64,000 nt of DNA. Source: Plantago ovata. Its lineage: Eukaryota; Streptophyta; Magnoliopsida; Lamiales; Plantaginaceae. This document shows positions 56,681-64,000 of the stretch, one piece after another (the stretch's first letter is position 1; every line of letters begins with the position of its first letter). Both the position numbers and the translations under genes were made by a program. The notes under the pieces are model-generated. The model saw nothing but the letters and a program-made list of their open reading frames with translations, was not told the origin of the DNA and ran no database searches. Location of the stretch: positions 71,673,766 through 71,737,765 of the forward strand of contig CM051458.1 in assembly GCA_028274465.1 (NCBI GenBank). The letters are read 5' to 3'.

Positions 56681-58827
56681 CTATCTCTTCCTTTTGCGGG
56701 TACTAGGCTCCCCTTCATGGATCTCCTCCATGCCGCGAACCTGTGAATAAGAAAGAATATAGGCAGCAAGACCACAGTAGTGAGTAGTGAAAGAAATATC
56801 AGGCGGTTCAGGTGGATCAGGTATGGCTTGCAACACGTGTTGTTTGCCATCCACTTCGATAGTGCAAGTTCTTTAGTAAATGTCCATCACGGATCGTAGT
56901 TTGGTCAAGAACGTTTGCCCTAGGAGTATGACATCCCCCGTCCCAGGTGCAGATGCGGCATAACTACGAAATTGGTGTATATAGATGCTTCACCAATCTT
57001 GACCAACACATTTTTCACAACGCCTTCGGGTCTCATAAAGGATCCATCCGCCAGTTGCACAATAGCCCTTTGCTCAGATAGTTTTCCGATGTTGCTCTTT
57101 TCAAACACATTCAAAGGAATTATGTTTGAGTAGGATCCCGTGTCTAGTGTGGCACGAACATCTTCAAGCTCACCAATCCCTACCTTAACATCGAAACTTT
57201 TAGGGAGTGGTTCGGGATCCTCTTGCTCTTCATCACTTGTGTCAGAACCAAGGCCCTTCTCTTCTTCCTCATCCTGTAGAAGTTCTTCCATCATGCAACA
57301 CTCGCACCTAACGACCTTCCTGATGGTGATTTCTTCAGATACATCACCAACCAATTTCGACTTCACAGTGTTGCTAGGCAGTTTGCCTTGTTCCCTACTT
57401 GCTCCTCGGTCGATCAACTCTTGCATCTTTTGATGGGCAAGCCTAGTGCTCTCTTCCAACCTATCGAGCCTTGCCCTAGTCTTCTCAGAATCTTCTTCAT
57501 AACGTTTGAGAAAACTTTGTGTGTGATCAACCATCTTTTGCAAGTTCTCCATCAGTTGAGCCGACTTCGACTTCGGTGGCTCTTTCGGAGCGGGGTTTTC
57601 GCAGTGGTCATTACCATAGTTTAGCCTACTACGGTCTTGGTTAGGTCCGTAAGTTTGGTTAGCCGGTGCATATCCTTGATTGTTACGGAATCCTCTTCTC
57701 CAAAATCCACCTCGAGGATTCCTACCGTCTTGTCCGTAGCTAACTTATTGAGTGCCAAACTCCGTAGCAAAGGCTTCTTCTTCGCCTCCTCGAGCCCAGT
57801 TGCCATCATCGTATGCCAGCTCCGATCTACACATATGAGCTCCATGCCCATAGTTCTTGCATATTCGGCATACTTCGTTCGAAACAGTTGTTCCGGTGGC
57901 GCTTTTGAGGACTTGCTTCAATTCGTTGGTAAAGCACTCGAATTGATCCCCATTCCCCCTGTACATAGGGGCTTCTTGAGTCGGTGGAGCTTCAGGTCCA
58001 CGTCTCCTAACCATTGCTCTTGGGTCCTTGAACTGCGAACCCTTAGCAAGCCTTTCGAAAACCGCCCAGACGGCTTCTGCGGTTTCCTCCCAAATATTGC
58101 CTCGGCATTGGAAATCCACCACTTGTTGGTTCTCGAAGGTTAGTCCATTGTAGAAGTGTTGGACTAGGTCGGAAAGTTCAAAACCATGGTGAGGGCACTT
58201 GTTCGTGAGATCTTGGAACCTCTCAAACGCGGTGTAGATGGTCTCATCATAGTCCTGCTTGAATCCAGTGATTTGCGCCTTAAGCACGGTAGTCAAGGTG
58301 TGAGGGAAGTATTTCTCCATGAAAGCTGAAAAAACCTTTTCCCAAGTGTCCAGCGAGCCTGCTGGAAGAGAACTCAGCCATGACTTGGCTCTTTCGCCAA
58401 ATCCCATAGCAAAAACCTTCATCCTCAACTCATTCGTTGTTATGTCAGCTCCGGGTCGTGGGAGTTGGTTGACGAAATCATCGATATCGTGCAAGTACCC
58501 CATCACATCTTCCCTTGATAAGCCATAGAACCTCGGAAGTTGTTGGAATGCGTGGTTCTTGATCTCCAGATCTCGGGTTGCAGACGAAAGAACAATCACC
58601 GGTCCCCTCATACGATCCTTGGTGGGTTGCACCCATGCCTTCAGTGGTCTAGCTTCTGCCATTCCGTCGATTTCCTTGAAGAGACTAAGTAGAGATTCAA
58701 AGAAATCGGTTTCCTCTATTTTCTCTAGTGCGCGCCTTTCAAGTAGTCGCCTTCTTTGGTGGTAGACTCTGTCGATCTCAGCAATTGAATTAGCAAGCGG
58801 TGTTCCTGCAGAACGTGTATGCGGCAT
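56681..58827 (-). pseudogene. Athila-like gag-protease polyprotein (C)
   Basis: Starts MPHTRSAGTPLANSIAEID at 58827, with the longest undamaged gag of the family: 360 codons through the gag core (LRMKVFAMGFGERAKSWL) and the CCHC zinc knuckle (CRICKNYGHGAHMC). TAA at 57745-57747 replaces a Glu codon. The same frame continues through the coiled-coil-like helix (ENLQKMVDHTQSFLKRYEED) and the protease active site LDTGS. A one-base loss near 56957 (GCCGCATCTG for GCCGGCATCTG) then shifts the frame, and a further TAA near 56873 follows. The basic tail ends at 56681-56683. About three small changes separate it from an open frame. Confidence 0.88.
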
Positions 58828-58976
58828 ACACTATCTATGACAGACTAGGAAAGGTGATTGGAAACAGACTAGGAAAGCAGTATCAGAGAGAGATTAAAAA
58901 AAAAAACTAAAACTAATAGAATTAGGAATCTAAAGCTGTAAATATAAACAAATTAAACAGAAAAAAGGAGTATAGT

Positions 58977-58993
58977 CCTCGGCAACGGCGCCA
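58977..58993 (-). other. Primer binding site for tRNA-Asp (C)
   Basis: On the minus strand TGGCGCCGTTGCCGAGG, one mismatch from the complement of the plant tRNA-Asp 3' end. Confidence 0.9.
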
Positions 58994-58996
58994 ATT

Positions 58997-60326
58997 TGAC
59001 GAACGCGGATTTGTCAGGTCCCGGTTCAGTCAAATATATTTTTTATTTAGCCAAAGGCAATCCACAACTACAACGAAAACCGTAGTGTAGCAGTAGAATG
59101 ACTCGAGTGTCGTTCTCTCAGGACTATAACTAGCTTTATCTATTTAACAAGAGAATATAAAACAGCAGACAGATAGCAATAGGGGGTTTCTAGCAGATAA
59201 TGGAGATTGGTGATAGTATGGTCCTTCTTAACATAACGGGTCGATAATCATGCATAAATTCCTCGGTCTTGCATAGAGATCTTTGAATCAATCTAGTGTC
59301 CTGTTGCAAATATTAAGCACTACGAAGATAATGGGTCTTACAAGTCAATCCCTAATGTCCTAATGTGTTCCGTAATTACTCAACACTACGAAGATAATTG
59401 GTCTGATGATTGTCCTAATGTGCTCCGTAATTATTCAACACTACGAAGATAATTGGTCTGATGGTCGACAAGTGTCCAATTGTGCATAATAATCAATACA
59501 ACATACGAGAATTTTGGTTACAACTGATCAACGAAATAAAGCAATGACACGGAGTATAATGCGCGATATAGCCATTAGCATGATTATCTTCCCTTCGCTA
59601 AGAATTCACATACTACCACCAACGATAAGTTTAACTACTCATAATAGGCATGCAATCAACAGAAATCATAGAAGAAAACAGGTTGAAAGAATATAATAAA
59701 ATAAGTAGTATAAAACTGTAAGATACAAAGTTACCGAAGGTTGTCAGTCTCCGGATGATTGCGGTCCTACGAGCTCCAAACTGCTATGAAAAAGTATCCC
59801 CTAAGCTACAGAACTCCCAGGACAGGCCCCGGGAAGTTCCTACCTAAAACTATAGAGAGAGGTGAGAAAGTAGGTCTGGAAAGATATGATTTTCGGAGAA
59901 AAACTGAGCACTATATATAGGCCCCGAAAAACTACGGGGCGGTTCGCCCCATGGTGCGGCGGTTTGCCCCCCAGCTTTTTCGCGGAATTCCGCGTTTTTC
60001 GACGCGGTTTTGGATTTCTTCACCTTTTCGGACTCGGTTTCTGACTTCTAGTGGCCTTCTAACCTCCAGATTCGACCCCTAGACTCCAAATCCTATCCGG
60101 AAACCTTCAGATACTCCAAATAGGCTTCTGGAACACCAATTCCTTGTCAACTTCAATATAATTGCCCGAAAATCCTCGAATTTCAACCAAAACCTGTAAA
60201 ATAAAATCTAAAGGGAAACGTGACACTATTCTAATAAAATGTACTAAAATATAGCTAAATTAACATAGAGGATAGCTAAAATAGGTGAAAAAGACTCGAA
60301 TGAAAGTGTAAAATACACATTCATCA
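58997..60326 (-). repeat. 5' LTR of element C
   Basis: 1330 bp. TATA box (minus strand) at 59911-59919, with GC motifs at about 59936-59975. The inner end reads TTCGTCA, one change from TTCATCA. Confidence 0.92.
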
Positions 60327-60331
60327 TTGAC

Positions 60332-61107
60332 ACACTTCAACTCTTTGCCGGATGACCTCTATTTATAGTGCAAGTAAGGAGCCATTTGAATTTTAAATTC
60401 CAAGGTTTTTGATCCTTAAGATGTCACTATCTTGCTTTTGTACTTTCAGCAGCGTCGTTGTTTGTCTTCTAGTCTTCATGTCCTTTGCGTGTAAGATTTG
60501 CATTTAATGCATATTTGAATAGAATTCAAACAGTAACATTGGAGCGCAAATTCAAGTACTTTCAGCAAGAGGTCACATATGTTCCATCAGCAAGTGGTTA
60601 GTCTCAGTTTCAGCAAGCACAACCTACTCTGTCTTTCAGATTTTCACTTATGCAATGCTGTTGCTGAAGTTTCCACTTTCTGAGCATCACGTGCCTTTGT
60701 AGATACCAGTTTTCAGCACTCTTCTAGTCTTCAGATCTTCGAATTCTTCAAGTCTTCAGATCTTCAAAAATCTTCAAGATTCTGAGCGGTTTCTAAATGC
60801 TTCAATAGTTTGTTTGTAAAAACAAAGTACATCGTCAGCAAATGCTTCAATAGGTTATTTTCTTTTCAGAAAATAAGATACATCATAAGCTAAAGCTTCA
60901 ATAAGTTATTTTCTTTTCAGAAAATAAAATACATCGTAAGCGGTAAAAACCATCTTAACTAACACCTAATCTAAGTCTTCAGCAAATGTTCCTCTTTTAC
61001 AATGTCCTTAAAATTCTAAATTCCTATGGACCTTAAGAGTACTAGTTACTGGACTTTCCTTAATTTAGCATGGTTAATTGCTCATCAAAATTACAAGTTT
61101 CCTAACA
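60332..61107 (-). repeat. 5' LTR of copia-2, outer part
   Basis: Continues the LTR interrupted by element C and ends TGTTAGG at 61107. Reverse TATA box at 60359-60367. Hairpins at 60855-60876 and 60906-60927. The first flanking bases (TCTGT) are copia-3 ORF3. Confidence 0.9.
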
Positions 61108-62213
61108 TCTGTCACCATCTACAGTAGTTTCAACAACAACTTTTAGTTGCTGGAACATTTTGTTGCTGAGTGGTGACATCTGCAGCTGTTGTATACCTTT
61201 CTTGCTGGCTTGTGCTGACAACATTTGCAGATGTTGTCTTCTTTGATTTTTCGAGTTTCTTGCCAGCAGTCTTAGGTACAATTTGCTTGTAGAAGGCTCT
61301 TCCACATTGCATACAGATTTCTTGATTGGCAATGGATTTCTCAGCTGAATCCTGAAGTGTCCAAGGATAAAGCATATCTTCAGTCCATACATGACTGGGA
61401 AGGTAGGTGAGACCTTGTTGTTTTCAACCTTGACCTTGAACTTAGTAACACAATCAACAAGCCTGTTGAAAATGTACTTTGCCCAGTTGAGCTCCGTTTT
61501 GTTCTCATAGATATGCATCAGCAGCGGCCACCTTCTCAAGCCTACTTGGTCTATTCCTCCAACTTGGGAGTCTAAGACTTTGATTAGTAGAAGAGCTACT
61601 AGACCAAGTGAATGGCAGAGATGCTTCCTCTTAACGTGCTTTGTCCAAGTCACGGGAGCAATCTCTCCTTTCTTCATTTTCTCATTTCTGACATCACTTC
61701 ATCAGTGGCAGTGATGTCATCTTCAGTTCCAGTGGTTGGAATCTGAAAGATTTCTGCTAAATCAGTCCATTTCAGGACGATTTGCGTGTTTTGAACTGTA
61801 GAAAAGATCACTTTTTCAGTGACTCCTTGACTATCAGTTAGGGACTGGATTTCTGCATTGTTGTAGAACTCCATTGTATCTAACATGCTCACTTGCTTAG
61901 AGCGAGCAGTTATAAAATGAATAAGGCCTTGCTGCTTGATGAAGTCAAGCGCCTCTTCATTGTCACTGTCTAGTTCTTGTTCATAGAAGAATCGAATATA
62001 CTTCTCTTTTGCGAAACCACCCCATTGCATCATCATCTCACATTTTGCAGTGTCAAGATATGAGGGAGGCATGGGTTTTTCTGTGATTCTATCGTTTTTC
62101 AACAAAACTTTCGCTGTGCTTGTCAACGGAGTTGTCACCGGAGCAGTGCGTTTCTCAGCACTGTCAACCTTAGACGACTTTGAGGTCTTAGATGACTCTC
62201 TCTTTGGTGCCAT
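61108..62213 (-). pseudogene. Copia-3 ORF3, N-terminal part
   Basis: Starts MAPKRESSKTSKSSK at 62213, closely matching copia-2 ORF3 (32807). The first 179 codons end after ATDEVMSEMRK. About 15 codons present in copia-2 (around EEIEAFYSDVRN) are missing and the frame shifts. The domain continues in the next frame (KHVKRKHLCHSLGLVALLLI). A second frame change lies near 61375-61400, as in copia-2, and the third frame includes a Cys pair (ICMQCG). The end at 61108 is the copia-2 insertion point. Function unknown. Confidence 0.7.
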
Positions 62214-62344
62214 TTCTTTAAATAGAGAGAAATGTGTACGAAAAAGATTGTTTACTTTTTGACCGGAGGTACAGTAGATTCAGGCTAAAATTTGCAGATA
62301 AAGGAAATGTGAGTTAAATTTTTTTGTCATTTCTGTAACTCCTT

Positions 62345-62354
62345 CTTTATATAG
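62345..62354 (-). promoter_or_regulatory. TATA box upstream of ORF3 (copia-3)
   Basis: CTATATAAAG on the minus strand, about 130 bp before the ORF3 ATG, in the same context as in copia-2. Confidence 0.55.
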
Positions 62355-62744
62355 TGTCTCTGATGTGTGAGAAACTCAATCGATTTGAGTTCTCATCAAG
62401 GGTAAAACAGAGAAACAAAAGCGTTAGTAGAGCCTTTGCATTAAATGCGTTGTGGCCCACTACCAAAAACCGTCAGAGCACTCTCTCTCTTTGTAATGTT
62501 AACCGTTAGATCAATAACTCCTTTTAATCAATGGCCACGATTGTATTTCATGTCATGATTATTACCGAGTTTATCTGTGACCGATTAACGTCACAAATTG
62601 ATTTTACCGAGATTTATGGGATTTGATTGCTTGCTGAAATAAACAAGAATCTTTTCAGCGAGTTTGCATAAATAGCCTAGATACTTGATGAAAATTCCCC
62701 CTTACTTAGACATCTCATATTTCCTTAAGTTCAAAAGATATTTC

Positions 62745-63103
62745 TGAGTTCCCGTATCAGTAAATTCTTTTTATACTTGAGATATCTTTTGGTAAAATCT
62801 GAGAAGTGAGTTTTGCTCTTTTCTGAGTTCCCGTCTCAGAATATTCCCTTGATACTTGAATACCTCTTTCAGTATCTTTGATTGTCTGAATACCCGTTTC
62901 AGCAATCTTTAAATTTTTTCTCTTATTGAGTGTCTGTCTCAGCAAGTGATCAAGTTTCCTTACAAATACCCGTTTTGAAGGAATTACTTGCTGAATGCCT
63001 GTTTCAGCAATCATGTAGTGACCTATCATTTCTTAGAAGAAATTAGTGGAAGGAGCTTTTAATGAACTAAGAATACTTTGGCTTGCTGAATACCTGTTTC
63101 AGC
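62745..63103. repeat. Seven-copy 18-bp motif array (copia-3)
   Basis: Copies close to TGAATACCTGTTTCAGCA start at 62745, 62824, 62857, 62887, 62927, 62992 and 63086. Number and approximate spacing match the copia-2 array. An ORF read through it repeats Ala-Glu-Thr-Gly-Ile-Gln. Confidence 0.8.
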
Positions 63104-64000
63104 ATTCTGAATGTCAGGTCTACTTGCTGTTAAATACAACAAGGAACCAATGAGCTTCCTATACTTGTGTTCTTCAACACTTTTATCTTCTTTAGTATAG
63201 CCCAATTTGGTACCAACACTCATAGGGATCTTTTCAGGTTTCTCTTCCTCTTTGATACTAAACTTTATGAGCATTTCTTTCGCATACTTTGCTTGATTTA
63301 TGAATATTCCATGTTTGAGTTGCTTGACTTGCAATCCTAGGTAATAATTCAATTTTCCCATCATACTCATTTCAAACTTGTTTGTCATGACTTTGGCAAA
63401 ATCATCACAAAGTTGCTTGTCCTTAGATCCAAAAATTATGTCATCCACATAAATTTGAACTAAGAGTATTTTACCATCATGGTTCACGGTAAACAAGGTT
63501 TTATCAACTTCACCTTTCTTGAAACCATTATCCAGCAAGAACTTAGCCAAGGTATCATACCAAGCTCTGGGTGCTTGCTTTAGACCATATACAGCTTTCT
63601 GAAGCTGGTATACCATCTTGGTTTCTGAGGGAAGTTCAAAGCCAGGGGGTTGTTCTAAGTAGACTTCTTCAGCAAGTTCACCATTCAAGAATGCACTTTT
63701 AACATCCATTTGAAAAACAATGAAGTCATTGTGAGCAGCAAAGGCCAAGAAAAGCCTAATTGCATCCAATCTTGCAACTGGTGCATAGGACTCATCATAA
63801 TCCAATCCTTCACTCTGACAGTAACCTTGAGCAACTAAACGTGCTTTGTTTCTTGTTACTTCACCAGACTCACTCAGCTTGTTTCTGAACACCCACTTTG
63901 TACCAATAGCTTTCTTGCCTTCAGCAAGTGGTACAAGTTTTCAGACTTTGTTCCTTTCAAATTGATCCAGTTCTTCTTGCATTGCCTTGATCAATTTAGA
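63104..64000 (-). pseudogene. Copia reverse transcriptase (copia-3), partial
   Basis: An open frame runs from about 63940 to the pol end, with [63 protein letters not shown], the catalytic YVDDIIFGS and [19 protein letters not shown]. Right after this Gln the sequence jumps into the first unit of the motif array, so RNase H and the normal end of pol are deleted. A TGA (63941-63943) replaces the Trp codon seen in the other copies. The gene continues beyond the right edge. Confidence 0.87.

Larger units (their letters stand above)
53752..60326 (-). mobile_element. Gypsy-type LTR element C, complete
   Basis: 6575 bp, with LTRs at 58997-60326 (5') and 53752-55080 (3') and the duplication TTGAC. 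It carries gag-protease only and lacks the extra module: after gag-protease only a short unrelated stretch (about 56410-56590) precedes the shared 3' region. It is the only copy of the family with both complete LTRs and no nested insertion. Confidence 0.92.
47641..61107 (-). mobile_element. Sirevirus-like Ty1/copia element copia-2, 5' part, with nested element C
   Basis: On the minus strand from the right: 5' LTR (61107-60332, then 53751-52879 after element C), primer site, gag, protease-integrase and reverse transcriptase, cut at 47641 by copia-1. Its pol end, spacer and ORF3 are most simply the minus-strand copia sequence at 33722-31044 and 8017-4765; joining these into one element is inference from strand and order. 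The outer end abuts copia-3 ORF3. Confidence 0.8.
61108..64000 (-). mobile_element. Sirevirus-like Ty1/copia element copia-3, partial
   Basis: The outermost layer. From the right edge on the minus strand: reverse transcriptase, spacer with motif array and TATA box, then ORF3, cut at 61108 by copia-2. RNase H is deleted. The 5' part lies beyond the window, and the rest of ORF3 should lie beyond the far end of copia-2. Confidence 0.82.

Overview
The window is repeat-dense plant nuclear DNA, most likely from a eudicot. Evidence: LTR retrotransposons primed by plant tRNA-Asp and tRNA-iMet, a Mutator-like transposon whose genes have GT-AG introns, and a plant mobile domain gene. I see no ordinary host gene, rRNA, tRNA or CRISPR array. 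A run of exactly 100 N (45457-45556) marks a scaffold gap. The species cannot be named from this sequence.

Nearly everything can be read as one stack of transposons inside transposons. The oldest layer is 'copia-3' (61108-64000, minus strand), of which the reverse transcriptase, a promoter-like spacer and the start of a third ORF (ORF3) are visible. Its ORF3 was hit by a second element of the same family, 'copia-2' (minus strand). Copia-2 runs leftward from 61107, probably through the whole window: 5' LTR, gag, protease-integrase, reverse transcriptase, spacer and a very long ORF3. Copia-2 was in turn split by gypsy element C in its LTR (53752-60326), by copia-1 in its reverse transcriptase (39008-47640, plus strand, with gypsy element F at 33723-39007 in its 5' LTR), by gypsy element A in ORF3 (8018-31043) and by gypsy element E1 near the ORF3 end (1-4764). 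Element A itself contains gypsy element B in its gag gene (10089-18123) and a Mutator-like element in its 3' region (22386-29354).

Elements E1, A, B, C and F form one non-autonomous family. They share LTRs of about 1.27-1.33 kb that begin TGATGAA and end TTCATCA, and a primer site complementary to tRNA-Asp. They code only for an Athila-like gag-protease (E1, A, B, C) or a diverged gag alone (F); no reverse transcriptase, RNase H or integrase was found. They must use enzymes supplied from elsewhere. E1, A and B carry an extra module of about 1.9 kb, with UTR-like, intron-like and ORF sequence, between gag-protease and the 3' region. C and F lack it.

The copia elements (1-3) look like Sirevirus-type Ty1/copia elements: long gag with a zinc knuckle, protease-integrase, reverse transcriptase-RNase H, then a long third ORF. 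A spacer before ORF3 holds seven copies of an 18-bp motif and a TATA box, which suggests ORF3 is transcribed separately.

The Mutator-like element carries two convergent, intron-containing genes. One joins a MULE transposase, a lysine-rich linker and an OTU-type cysteine protease domain. The other is a plant mobile domain gene. Both are broken by an in-frame TAG and a frameshift. Almost all coding regions in the window are decayed; the F gag ORF (34998-36329) is the main intact one.
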